Made by a program: the position numbers and the translations under genes | The notes under the pieces: model-generated | Seen by the model: only the letters and a program-made list of their open reading frames with translations | What the model was told of the DNA's origin: nothing | Database searches by the model: none | NCBI GenBank assembly: GCA_024636985.1 | Contig: JAGXFY010000066.1 | Span: 1-40,178 of the forward strand | Direction: 5' to 3' | DNA: 40,178 nucleotides | Source of the DNA: Petrocella sp024636985 | GTDB lineage: Bacteria; Bacillota; Clostridia; Lachnospirales; Vallitaleaceae | Shown here: one piece after another, positions 8,224 through 15,823 of the stretch | Numbering within the stretch: position 1 is the first letter of the stretch | How the letters are laid out: each line of letters opens with the position of its first letter

Positions 8224-8898
8224 ATGTTCGAAAGATTTAAGGAAGCATGGGCAACAGGTGATCTTCAACTCATTATTGAATCCGATATGGGTAAGCTCAT
8301 CATCATCGTACTGGCAGTTTTATTATTACTGCTGGCACTTATTTTGGTTAACAAGGAACGCAGTTCAGAACACAAGATTAAGCCTTTGGCCTATTCAGGG
8401 GTAGCCATCGCACTGGCCATGGTGCTATCACAGATTAAGCTTTTTGCTCTACCTCAAGGTGGTTCCATTACTTTATTTAGCATGTTCTTCATTGTTGTCA
8501 TCGGTTATTTTTATGGTGTAAGGCAAGGGGTACTGGCTGGTATTGTTTACGGACTTCTTCAACTGGTCTTTGGAGGATGGGTCATGCACCCGGTTCAGCT
8601 ATTATTGGATTATCCTTTAGCCTTTGGAGCATTAGGTTTATCCGGTATCTTTGCAGGCTCAAAACACGGGTTGGTCAAAGGATTGGCCATTGGTGTCATG
8701 GGTAGGTTCTTTTTTCACTTTTTATCAGGTGTTATATTCTTTGCTGAATACACCCCGGAAGGTTGGAACACCATTCTATATTCATTTTGGTATAACTTTT
8801 CTTATACCGGTGTAGAAGGATTTGTGACAGCGATTGTACTATTGGTTCCGAGTGTCCTACAAGCCTTTAATCAGATTAAAAAGTCAGCCATATCTTAG
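8224..8898 (+). CDS. thiT: energy-coupled thiamine transporter S component
   Basis: ThiT is the substrate-binding membrane subunit of an ECF transporter and works with the shared EcfA/EcfA'/EcfT module, not encoded here. Residues from about 51 match the family: LPQGGSITLFSMFF, HPVQLLLDYPLAF, RFFFHFLSGVIFF and YNFSYTGVEG, with the aromatic, His and Glu residues typical of the thiamine pocket. There are about six helices in this part. At 224 residues it is longer than the usual 180-190, because of an N-terminal extension with an extra hydrophobic segment at about 24-43. The TPP riboswitch immediately upstream confirms the function. The ATG is seven bases after AGGAGG. Confidence 0.93.
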   Translation: MFERFKEAWATGDLQLIIESDMGKLIIIVLAVLLLLLALILVNKERSSEHKIKPLAYSGVAIALAMVLSQIKLFALPQGGSITLFSMFFIVVIGYFYGVRQGVLAGIVYGLLQLVFGGWVMHPVQLLLDYPLAFGALGLSGIFAGSKHGLVKGLAIGVMGRFFFHFLSGVIFFAEYTPEGWNTILYSFWYNFSYTGVEGFVTAIVLLVPSVLQAFNQIKKSAIS

Positions 8899-8969
8899 GA
8901 TATTAGCAAAATAACGACAAATCAACAAAAAAGGACAACCTATGATTGGTAGTCCCTAGTTTCTTAACG

Positions 8970-9011
8970 AAGTAGTAACCATGGATAGAAATCTAAGGTT
9001 ACTACTTTTTT
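8970..9011 (+). terminator. intrinsic terminator after thiT
   Basis: AAGTAGTAACC (8970-8980) pairs with GGTTACTACTT (8997-9007), followed by a T-run to 9011. Confidence 0.9.
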
Positions 9012-9026
9012 GGTTTTTCTCAACTT

Positions 9027-9221
9027 GTCCTATGAAAACCATCTGCGGCTTGAATAGCCTTAAAAAATAGAGTTACAAATAGGCCAAAACCGACCATGAA
9101 GTTCCTGGAATAGACTGTGTGACTAAAGCAGAGCAACATGGATGTTGCTCGTCGACTTTTGGTGCAGGATGCACCAACCGGAGACCGTAGTCATACAGCT
9201 ATGGAAGGGTTTTCATGGGAC
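9027..9221. other. highly structured intergenic element of unknown type
   Basis: In the gap between convergent thiT and the next minus-strand gene, GTCCTATGAAAACC (9027-9040) and GGTTTTCATGGGAC (9208-9221) are inverted repeats with 13 of 14 positions paired. They enclose GGCT-tgaat-AGCC (9047-9059) and a long stem with arms at about 9110-9125 and 9188-9203 (ATAG/CTAT plus CTGTGTGACTA/TAGTCATACAG). That stem encloses two perfect hairpins: GAGCAACA-tgga-TGTTGCTC (9131-9150) and TTGGTGC-aggat-GCACCAA (9160-9178). It could be a structured RNA, the 3' region of the minus-strand gene, or a small mobile repeat. I do not recognise its family and its strand is undecided. Confidence 0.6.
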
Positions 9222-9280
9222 CAACATTCATAAAACCAACATTCATAAAACCAACATTCATGAAACCTCAGTTCATAAGA
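9221..9280. repeat. 15-bp tandem repeat, three copies plus a degenerate fourth
   Basis: The unit CCAACATTCATAAAA occurs at 9221-9235 and 9236-9250, with one change at 9251-9265 (CATGAAA) and a decayed copy at 9266-9280. The array lies between the structured element and the stop codon of the minus-strand gene at 9284. Confidence 0.9.
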
Positions 9281-9283
9281 TAT

Positions 9284-10039
9284 TTATTGCAATTCCATAC
9301 CAATCTCAATAAAAGTTACAACATCATCAACAAGTATAAACTCAATATACCGATAACTATGATCCGTAAACCGGTAGGTATCTTGAAGCGTATCACCTGT
9401 TTCAACTTGCTGAATTTCTGGGTAGGTATTTTCAAGTCTTGAAAGTGAATCACCGACTTTGATGCCTCTATAAGTTTCATATAGGTTATTGCTTATGTCC
9501 ATTCTCATAACATAATAAGCTTTTCCATTATCTTTTGGGGATAATAATGTAACCGTCAACCCCTCATATTCTGTTGTTTTGAGTTTAGAACCTTCAAAAG
9601 TATCCCCACCTTGACCGATGGTCTCGATAATCTCGGTTTGATGGTCACCTAGGAGATCAGGCAGATGGACTTGATCATCCCAAGTCATCAGACCTAAGGA
9701 AGTTTTCATATTGGTGATGAGGCGAAACTCGTTTTCCATGGGATCATTAACGGTCGGTATTGAGCTTTCTCTAAGGTCCTTGGATTCTGTAACATCTATA
9801 GATTCTGTAGATTCAGGTGTATCAGTCGTATCAGAAGGTATGCCATTAGTGCTACCATATGAAGAACCATTATCTAAGTTTTCAGCATTAGAGGTTTGTG
9901 TTAAGCTTTTATCAGACTGACTTGAATCTACTTTACCTTGATCAAAGACGTAAGCTATGGCTATGACCAATACAATGATCAATACTACAGTCGTAAAGAC
10001 TTTTATTTTACCTTTTGAATGTTTATTATCCTCTGTCAT
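9284..10039 (-). CDS. membrane-anchored protein with a Ser/Thr-rich linker, unknown function
   Basis: This is a 251-residue protein read leftwards. A longer frame exists, but the ATG at 10039 has GGAGG six bases upstream on the minus strand and is chosen. Residues 1-11 are charged, one hydrophobic helix runs from about 14 to 32, and about 60 residues rich in Ser, Thr, Asp and Glu form a low-complexity linker. The last 140 residues look like a small folded extracytoplasmic domain with several strands (for example YEGLTVTLLSPKDNG and YRFTDHSYRYIEFILVDD). I do not recognise the domain; it is mildly reminiscent of proteins that monitor the cell envelope. It stands alone and is divergent from the sensor kinase gene, so co-regulation with it is possible but unproven. 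Confidence 0.75.
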   Translation of the reverse strand: MTEDNKHSKGKIKVFTTVVLIIVLVIAIAYVFDQGKVDSSQSDKSLTQTSNAENLDNGSSYGSTNGIPSDTTDTPESTESIDVTESKDLRESSIPTVNDPMENEFRLITNMKTSLGLMTWDDQVHLPDLLGDHQTEIIETIGQGGDTFEGSKLKTTEYEGLTVTLLSPKDNGKAYYVMRMDISNNLYETYRGIKVGDSLSRLENTYPEIQQVETGDTLQDTYRFTDHSYRYIEFILVDDVVTFIEIGMELQ

Positions 10040-10202
10040 AATTCGCCTCCAAGAATTGGAAATAGTATAAAACCTCAACTCTATGCTAAACATATAATCG
10101 GCAATTGTCAATCCAATCATTAGATGTATAACAAAAATGAAATATTAGGGTTAGAATAAGAATCAAAAAAGAACAAGACTATAAATATTAGGTAAAAAAT
10201 GA

Positions 10203-10208
10203 TATAAT
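10203..10208 (+). promoter_or_regulatory. candidate -10 element for the sensor kinase operon
   Basis: A consensus TATAAT lies 55 bases before the kinase ATG. There is no good -35 hexamer 17 bases upstream, so the promoter may be weak or need an activator. Confidence 0.4.
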
Positions 10209-10262
10209 CTAAACAGAACATATTGCAAACAAAATACCTTCATATACAAAATAGGAGGCGCT

Positions 10263-11636
10263 ATGACCGTTAACGATTATATGCCCATTATTATACCGGG
10301 TGTACTCATGCAAGTATCCATGCAAGCTATGTATATCAGGCATTGTTGGCATAACCATAATCTGGATCAAAAGAAGAAGTGGATCTATATTTTTTTCATA
10401 GCCTTGTTCAATCTTCCTGCAGCTGCCATTTATCTATTTGCAACTAGAAAACGCGTAGATCAAAGACAAAGCATTGAAGGTATTGACAGTCAGTTTGTTG
10501 AGGGTATTTTTTTGTGCTTGGTCATGGCTTATGAGGTTTTGTCCCTTAGAGTGGTCACGGATAGGATTGAGGACGGCTATTTTTCTCTTATGGTCCTTTT
10601 GCTGGGTATATCATTTACATTGTTAATCCTAAATAAAATATTTTTTAATAAAATGAAACCCATATTTCATACGACAATGCCTATAATACAGACGGTGATG
10701 GTTGTCTATATTCATTTTCTAGGGGATAATATTAATACACTTTTGATTGTATTGGTGGTTATAGCAAGTATCATTAATAATTATTCGATGAAGAAATCTA
10801 AGGTGTATATTATATTCGGCTTTGTATTGTTATTGGTGGATAGTGGCATAAAAATGGGCATAGCTAGGCAACCTGTAGATGTGGATAGGCTCATAGGATC
10901 AATTTATGTTAATCTGCTTGTCTATGTGTTGTTTGTGGCGGCTTTTTACACTTTGAAAAAACAAATGATAACAAATAATATATTGGAAAAAACACTTGAA
11001 GACTTGAAAATTCAATCTGAGAAATTAGAAGAAATGAGTAGAATTGCTGAAAGGAATCGAATTACAGGAGAGATTCATGATTCAGTAGGGCATTTGTTAA
11101 CAACAGCAGCCATTGCCATAGAAGCCGGAACTATGATCATGAACAAAGACCCTGAAAAAGCGAATCAAAAATTTGAACTTGCAAAAAAACAAGTAAGGGA
11201 TAGCTTGACACAGATTAGAAGTTCGATTAAGGCGATTAGAGATGAAAATATAGAGGGTTTTGATAGTCAATTGAATCAACTGGCGGATGCGGTTACAAAA
11301 TCAACAGGGTTAAAAATTAATATTATTATTGAAGAAGGTATTCTTATTCTACCCATACACCAAAAGGTTTTGATAGATGCCATTAAAGAATGTATAACCA
11401 ATAGCTTAAAACATGGAGAAGCAACAGAATTAGACCTACTGATACAGAGCTATAAAAACAGTTATCAGATGACAATCAGTGATAATGGTGTTGGTGGAGA
11501 AGCTTTTGTTTTAGGTACAGGGCTTACGAACATGAAAGACCGAATTGAAAGTCTGGGAGGACAATGTCATTTTGAAGGAAAACCATTGGAAGGTTTTACA
11601 ATAAGTATTCTATTACCAATGGGACGGCGAGAATAG
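10263..11636 (+). CDS. membrane sensor histidine kinase, HisKA_3 (NarX/DesK/LiaS-like) type
   Basis: The 457-residue protein has seven or eight hydrophobic segments in residues 1-230 and no large external domain, so it probably senses within the membrane. Residues 8-64 look like a PLDc_N helical pair: two helices with a Lys-Lys-Lys-Trp turn and a NLPAAAIYLFATRKR end. A short coiled coil (235-265) leads to the H-box GEIHDSVGHLLT with His272. The ATPase domain follows, with CITNSLKHGEA (N box) near 380 and SDNGVGG and GTGLTNMKDRIE downstream. AGGAGG precedes the ATG. The matching response regulator follows 23 bases later, forming a two-component pair. The signal cannot be read from the sequence. 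Confidence 0.9.
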   Translation: MTVNDYMPIIIPGVLMQVSMQAMYIRHCWHNHNLDQKKKWIYIFFIALFNLPAAAIYLFATRKRVDQRQSIEGIDSQFVEGIFLCLVMAYEVLSLRVVTDRIEDGYFSLMVLLLGISFTLLILNKIFFNKMKPIFHTTMPIIQTVMVVYIHFLGDNINTLLIVLVVIASIINNYSMKKSKVYIIFGFVLLLVDSGIKMGIARQPVDVDRLIGSIYVNLLVYVLFVAAFYTLKKQMITNNILEKTLEDLKIQSEKLEEMSRIAERNRITGEIHDSVGHLLTTAAIAIEAGTMIMNKDPEKANQKFELAKKQVRDSLTQIRSSIKAIRDENIEGFDSQLNQLADAVTKSTGLKINIIIEEGILILPIHQKVLIDAIKECITNSLKHGEATELDLLIQSYKNSYQMTISDNGVGGEAFVLGTGLTNMKDRIESLGGQCHFEGKPLEGFTISILLPMGRRE

Positions 11637-11659
11637 GTGATGAAAGGCGGTCATAGTAT

Positions 11660-12331
11660 ATGCAAAAAATAAAATTAATGTTGGTGGATGATCAAGTTAT
11701 TGTACGAGAGGGTTTACGTGCTTTACTAGAAAATTATGAGGATATAGAAATCATAGATGAAGCCGGAAACGGTTTGGAGGCGGTTACAAAAGCAAAAACA
11801 CATATACCGGATATAATTTTGATGGATATAAGAATGCCGGAAATGGACGGTGTTGAAGCTACACGCCAGATTAAGGCATATAACAGTGATATTACGGTTA
11901 TAATTCTTACAACTTTCGATGAGGATGATTATATTATAAGGGCGATGACCTATGGTGCATCCGGATATCTCTTAAAGGATATTGGTAGGGAGAAACTTGT
12001 TCAGGCAATAAGAGACAGTTTATCGGGCAATATTATTTTGCCTGGTGCAGTAGCCGCCAAGATCACCAACCGTCTGGTAGAAGACAGTAAGCATAGAAAT
12101 CCTGATGTATCAAAAAGAACACAATCATTAGGCATAAGTGTTGAGGACTTTAAACCAAGAGAACTGGAAATTATCGAATGGATGGTTCAGGGTAAAGATA
12201 ACCGAGAAATAGCAGAAGCACTTTATTTGTCTCTTGGTACGGTCAAAAACTATGTGAGCCAAATTTATATGAAGCTAGAAGTTGCCAATCGTGCCAATGC
12301 CATCATTGCCTTAAAAAAAATTGGCTATTAA
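11660..12331 (+). CDS. NarL/LuxR-family response regulator
   Basis: The 223 residues have a receiver domain (1-120) with the acidic pair Asp10-Asp11, phosphorylation site Asp56 in DIILMDIRMPEMDG, Thr84/Thr85 and Lys106 in GYLLKDIG. The C-terminal LuxR-type helix-turn-helix (about 155-218) contains FKPRELEIIEWMVQGKDNREIAEALYLS as two overlapping blocks, followed by GTVKNYVSQIYMKL. It is the partner of the upstream HisKA_3 kinase. Candidate targets within the window include the nearby aminotransferase or the yxlEFG-like exporter, but no repeated operator was identified, so these are guesses. Confidence 0.93.
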   Translation: MQKIKLMLVDDQVIVREGLRALLENYEDIEIIDEAGNGLEAVTKAKTHIPDIILMDIRMPEMDGVEATRQIKAYNSDITVIILTTFDEDDYIIRAMTYGASGYLLKDIGREKLVQAIRDSLSGNIILPGAVAAKITNRLVEDSKHRNPDVSKRTQSLGISVEDFKPRELEIIEWMVQGKDNREIAEALYLSLGTVKNYVSQIYMKLEVANRANAIIALKKIGY

Positions 12332-12352
12332 AATGAGTTAAGGAGCATAATT

Positions 12353-13528
12353 ATGAGATTTTCAAAAAGAATGAATCGATTTGGTGAGAGTATTTTTACC
12401 CAGCTGCTTGAAATAAAAAAACAAAGAATCGATGCGGGTGAATTCGTTGTTGACTTAAGTGTGGGAACACCCAATATACCACCAACAGATCATATTAGGG
12501 AGGCTCTAAGGCAAGGTATTGACGATGAGACCCAATACGTGTATGCCATTAATGACAAAGAAAACTTATTAGAAGCTGTCTCGAAATGGTATAAAAAACG
12601 CTATGATGTAGAGCTTGATTCTAAAACAGAAATTTGTTCACTGCTTGGCTCACAGGAAGGATTAGCCCATATCGCCTTATGTGTTGTTGATGAAGGCGAT
12701 GTCGTACTGGTACCGGACCCTTGCTATCCGGTTTTTGCAGATGGACCACTATTGGCGGGTGCAGAAATATACTATATGCCGCAAAAGAAAGAATATGACT
12801 ATGTCATACAACTTAAGGACATCCCGGAAGAGGTCGTCAAAAGGGCAAAAATGATTCTGGTATCCTATCCCAATAACCCGACAACGGCCATAGCACCGGA
12901 TAGCTTTTATATGGATTTGATTGCATTTGCTCGTCAGCATGATTTGATTGTTGTACATGATAATGCTTATAGTGAACTGGTTTTTGACGGTAAGAAGGTA
13001 GGCAGTTTCTTAGCTTATGAAGGTGCAAAAGAAGTTGGGGTCGAATTAAATTCTCTCTCCAAAACCTATGGCATGGCAGGTGCACGTATCGGATTTTGTG
13101 TAGGTAATGAAGCGGTTGTCTCAAGAATGAAGCGCCTTAAATCCAATATCGACTATGGCATGTTTTTGCCGGTTCAAAAAGCAGCAATTGCAGCCATAAC
13201 AGGGGATCAGCTATGTGTGGCAACCACAAGGTCAATTTATCAAAGTAGGCGTGATGTATTATGTGAAGGATTTACAAGGATTGGTTGGGCTATGGATAAA
13301 CCGGAAGCAACCATGTTTGTCTGGGCAAGTATACCCTTACATTATAAATCGTCATCAGAATTTGCTATGGATCTCGTCAAGCAAGCAGGCCTTATCGTAA
13401 CGCCTGGCAGTGCTTTTGGGCCCTCAGGTGAAGGTTATGTAAGGTTAGCCCTGGTTCAAGATGAAGAAGTACTTTTACAAGCCATAAAAGCTGTTGATGA
13501 AAGTGGCATTCTAAAAGTAGTTTTATAA
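12353..13528 (+). CDS. PLP-dependent class I/II aminotransferase
   Basis: This is a 391-residue fold-type I aminotransferase. Visible active-site residues are Asn175 in SYPNNPT, Asp203 and Tyr206 in VHDNAYSEL, and Lys237 in NSLSKTYGMAGARIGF, which forms the aldimine with pyridoxal phosphate. A late Arg in EGYVRLAL near residue 365 binds the substrate carboxylate. The overall pattern is close to the branch containing LL-diaminopimelate aminotransferase (DapL) and related alanine/aspartate transaminases, but the substrate cannot be assigned by eye. It starts 21 bases after the response regulator with AAGGAG upstream and likely shares its transcript. A terminator follows. Confidence 0.88.
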   Translation: MRFSKRMNRFGESIFTQLLEIKKQRIDAGEFVVDLSVGTPNIPPTDHIREALRQGIDDETQYVYAINDKENLLEAVSKWYKKRYDVELDSKTEICSLLGSQEGLAHIALCVVDEGDVVLVPDPCYPVFADGPLLAGAEIYYMPQKKEYDYVIQLKDIPEEVVKRAKMILVSYPNNPTTAIAPDSFYMDLIAFARQHDLIVVHDNAYSELVFDGKKVGSFLAYEGAKEVGVELNSLSKTYGMAGARIGFCVGNEAVVSRMKRLKSNIDYGMFLPVQKAAIAAITGDQLCVATTRSIYQSRRDVLCEGFTRIGWAMDKPEATMFVWASIPLHYKSSSEFAMDLVKQAGLIVTPGSAFGPSGEGYVRLALVQDEEVLLQAIKAVDESGILKVVL

Positions 13529-13555
13529 ATTAAAGCTAACATTATAAGATAATAA

Positions 13556-13593
13556 AAAGAAAGCATTCCACATTGGATTGGTTTCTTTTTTTT
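13556..13593 (+). terminator. intrinsic terminator after the aminotransferase
   Basis: AAAGAAAGCATTCCA (13556-13570) pairs with TGGATTGGTTTCTTT (13574-13588) with two mismatches, and T continues to 13593. Confidence 0.75.
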
Positions 13594-13600
13594 GTTCTCT

Positions 13601-13790
13601 AGGGGCGTGTCCAGCAAAGCTGGCCACTTGCAAGTCATAATACAGTATTCAGCCTTGAAGCATGGCAGAATACGTCAAAGACCTTTCCTGTCGAACCGTT
13701 CAGAAATATGAGCAGGGCTTATAACGAAGCGAAGCTTCTTTTCTTGTGACTGGTCATATGACGCTGGTGACTTCATATATGACTGTATTT
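13601..13790. other. structured intergenic element, possible ncRNA or interspersed repeat
   Basis: This fills the gap between the aminotransferase terminator and the small protein at 13843. It is less AT-rich than other gaps and has hairpins CCAGC-aaa-GCTGG (13611-13623), GTATTCaGCC/GGCaGAATAC (13645-13673) and GAAGC-gaa-GCTTC (13726-13738, followed by TTTTC). A possible closing pair is AATACAGT (13639-13646) with ACTGTATT (13782-13789). No open reading frame of interest is seen. The compact structure suggests an RNA or a dispersed repeat. I cannot name it, and it shares no obvious sequence with the element at 9027-9221. Confidence 0.5.
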
Positions 13791-13842
13791 GGCTATATAC
13801 TATACAAAGATACTAATAAAACAGTTTTATAGGAGGAAAAAA

Positions 13843-14052
13843 ATGAATACAATTGAATTAACAAAAGAAATGTTTATCATGTTACTGCCTTTACTAGCGA
13901 TACAACTGGGTCTAATCATCTACTGTGTAATTAAAATCATGAAAGAAGGGGTAGCAAATCTGAATAAGTGGGCTTGGATTGCCATTTGTATCTTTATCAA
14001 CCTGATTGGACCAATCACATTTTTGATTGTTGGTAGAAAGCGTGAGATATAA
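13843..14052 (+). CDS. small PLDc_N-domain (YxlE-like) membrane protein
   Basis: The protein is 69 residues long from the ATG at 13843, which follows AGGAGG by six bases; the frame is open further upstream without a ribosome site. It has two helices (about 10-31 and 42-63) joined by a short turn, with LNKWAWIAICIFINLIGPITFLIVGRKREI at the end in overlapping blocks, the pattern of the phospholipase D N-terminal helical pair used alone. Its stop overlaps the next start (TAATG). The order small PLDc_N protein, ABC ATPase, ABC permease is that of yxlE-yxlF-yxlG in the Bacillus sigY operon. A helper role for the transporter is inferred from that context. Confidence 0.85.
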   Translation: MNTIELTKEMFIMLLPLLAIQLGLIIYCVIKIMKEGVANLNKWAWIAICIFINLIGPITFLIVGRKREI

Positions 14053-14966
14053 TGATAGAAGTTAAAAGTTTGAAGAAAAGTTTTAAACATTTTGAAGTAT
14101 TGAAAGGATTGAATCTAAAAGTCGAACAAGGGGAAATCTATGGCTTCATCGGGAAAAACGGTGCAGGTAAATCCACCACGATGAATATACTGGCCGGCTT
14201 GTCAAAGCCCACAAGCGGTATATGCATGGTTGGTGATGTCAATGTCACGAATATTGTTCAACCAAGCGATTTGGACCTTGGGTATCTACCTGAGGATCCA
14301 AGGTTCTATCCTTGGCTGAGTGCTTATGAGACTTTAGTCTATTTAGGCGATTGTGGCACTCATAAAATCAAACCGGCACGGGTTCATGAAATATTAGAAT
14401 GGGGCGGACTGGATAAAGATAAAAACAGAAGGGTCGGTACCTTTTCAAGAGGTATGAAACAAAGGCTTGGAATATGTAGTGCAATCTTACATGATCCTAG
14501 TCTCTTAATATTAGATGAACCTTCATCAGCTCTAGATCCACAGGGCAGAAATGATGTACTACAATTAATCAAGGGGCTTAAAGATATGGGAAAGACAGTA
14601 TTATTCTCATCTCACATTTTAAATGATGTAGAACGGGTATGCGATAAAATCGGCATCATTGCATCAGGGAAGATGGTTCTTGAAAAGTCAATGAAGGATT
14701 TGGAACAAAGTCACTTTCAGTCACTATACGATGTTGTCTTTGAAGATAAGGTGACGGAAGCGGCGATGAATTGTATTAATAGTAGTGAAAGGGTACTGGG
14801 GGTAGAAATAAATAATCAAGCCATGGTTATAAAAATGGAAGACGGCCATGCATCCGTCCGATCTTTGATGCAAACCATAATCGACAATGATTTAAAAATT
14901 GTAGAATTTAGTAGAAGAAAGCATACGTTGGAGGATATTTTTATTAAGGAGGTTCAAGGCCTATGA
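14052..14966 (+). CDS. ABC transporter ATPase (YxlF-like)
   Basis: This 304-residue ATPase has Walker A GKNGAGKST (about residues 34-42), a Q-loop region, the signature FSRGMKQRLG near 131, Walker B SLLILDEPSSALDP near 151 and the switch His in LFSSHIL near 187. A C-terminal extension of about 80 residues is usual for exporters of the drug/bacteriocin-immunity class. It is translationally coupled to the small protein before it (one-base overlap) and to the permease after it (four-base ATGA overlap). It powers transport by the adjacent permease, probably as a dimer. The cargo is unknown; envelope-stress or peptide export is the usual assumption for the family. Confidence 0.9.
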   Translation: MIEVKSLKKSFKHFEVLKGLNLKVEQGEIYGFIGKNGAGKSTTMNILAGLSKPTSGICMVGDVNVTNIVQPSDLDLGYLPEDPRFYPWLSAYETLVYLGDCGTHKIKPARVHEILEWGGLDKDKNRRVGTFSRGMKQRLGICSAILHDPSLLILDEPSSALDPQGRNDVLQLIKGLKDMGKTVLFSSHILNDVERVCDKIGIIASGKMVLEKSMKDLEQSHFQSLYDVVFEDKVTEAAMNCINSSERVLGVEINNQAMVIKMEDGHASVRSLMQTIIDNDLKIVEFSRRKHTLEDIFIKEVQGL

Positions 14967-15739
14967 AATCAGATATCATTAAAGAATTAAGAATGGGTTT
15001 GAGAACAAGTAGGTTTTTAGTCATCACAACAAGTTTCTTGTTTTTTGCAATACTAACACCCATTATGATGAAGTTTATATTGCCACAATTGCTACTGAAT
15101 CAGTTTCCAGGTATGAATGCGGCGTCCATTAGTGACATGATTGATATGAGCCAGAAAGGCGCTATATTAGGGTATATGAGCGACTTATTTGAAATTGGTG
15201 CCATTATTGTTGTATTTGCTTTAAGTGGTCTTTTGGCTCAGGAGATTAAAGAGAACACAATGGTTTTGCCAATATGTTCAGGAAAAAAGTTGTTTTCTAT
15301 TTTGACCTCTAAGTTATTGGTCTTTAGTATTTTCTTAATGCTTGCATCTACTTTTGGGATGGTCATTTGCTACCTGTATGCTGGCGTATTATTCTCCTTT
15401 GATATTGGATTATGGTCTGTTATTGTCATAGGGTTGTTGTATGGCAGTTATATGATTTTCTTAGTGAATTTAGTGATGTTGTTTGGTACAATCATTAAAA
15501 ACTCAATCGGAACCGGATTTATGACTTTGGGATTTTCTTTGTTCCTGTATTTTATAGGTAGTTATTTGAATATGCATATATATTTACCTTCCGGTTTACT
15601 AATAGGCGCTCAAAGCATACTCAGTCATCAGTCATACCAAAACCTAGGGATCACATTAGCGGCATCCCTGACTATTTCCTTAGCCATTACTATAATCACC
15701 CTCATGAGGCTTCAAAACAAAGAATGGAATGAAAGATAA
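14963..15739 (+). CDS. ABC transporter permease (YxlG/ABC-2 type)
   Basis: The 258-residue protein has six predicted membrane helices, with the first starting near residue 20 after MKSDIIKELRMGLRTSRF and a short external loop between the first two. The amphipathic element and LSGLLAQEIKENTMVLPICSG block near 87-107 (overlapping pieces) is typical of ABC-2 exporters, where the ATPase contacts the permease. It overlaps the ATPase gene by four bases. It closes the yxlEFG-like group. No sigma factor or anti-sigma pair accompanies the group here, unlike in Bacillus. Directly after it comes an AT-rich spacer of 84 bases. Confidence 0.88.
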   Translation: MKSDIIKELRMGLRTSRFLVITTSFLFFAILTPIMMKFILPQLLLNQFPGMNAASISDMIDMSQKGAILGYMSDLFEIGAIIVVFALSGLLAQEIKENTMVLPICSGKKLFSILTSKLLVFSIFLMLASTFGMVICYLYAGVLFSFDIGLWSVIVIGLLYGSYMIFLVNLVMLFGTIIKNSIGTGFMTLGFSLFLYFIGSYLNMHIYLPSGLLIGAQSILSHQSYQNLGITLAASLTISLAITIITLMRLQNKEWNER

Positions 15740-15823
15740 GGTTGTGTTCATACATATTTAACTTTACATTATTATATCTATATATTATAATGAACTTTAT
15801 CAAATTTAGAGAGGTGTGATGGC

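Noticed and set aside
9027..9221. Retron RNA or integron attC site
   Set aside because: There is no reverse transcriptase or integrase nearby, and the attC core bases are missing.
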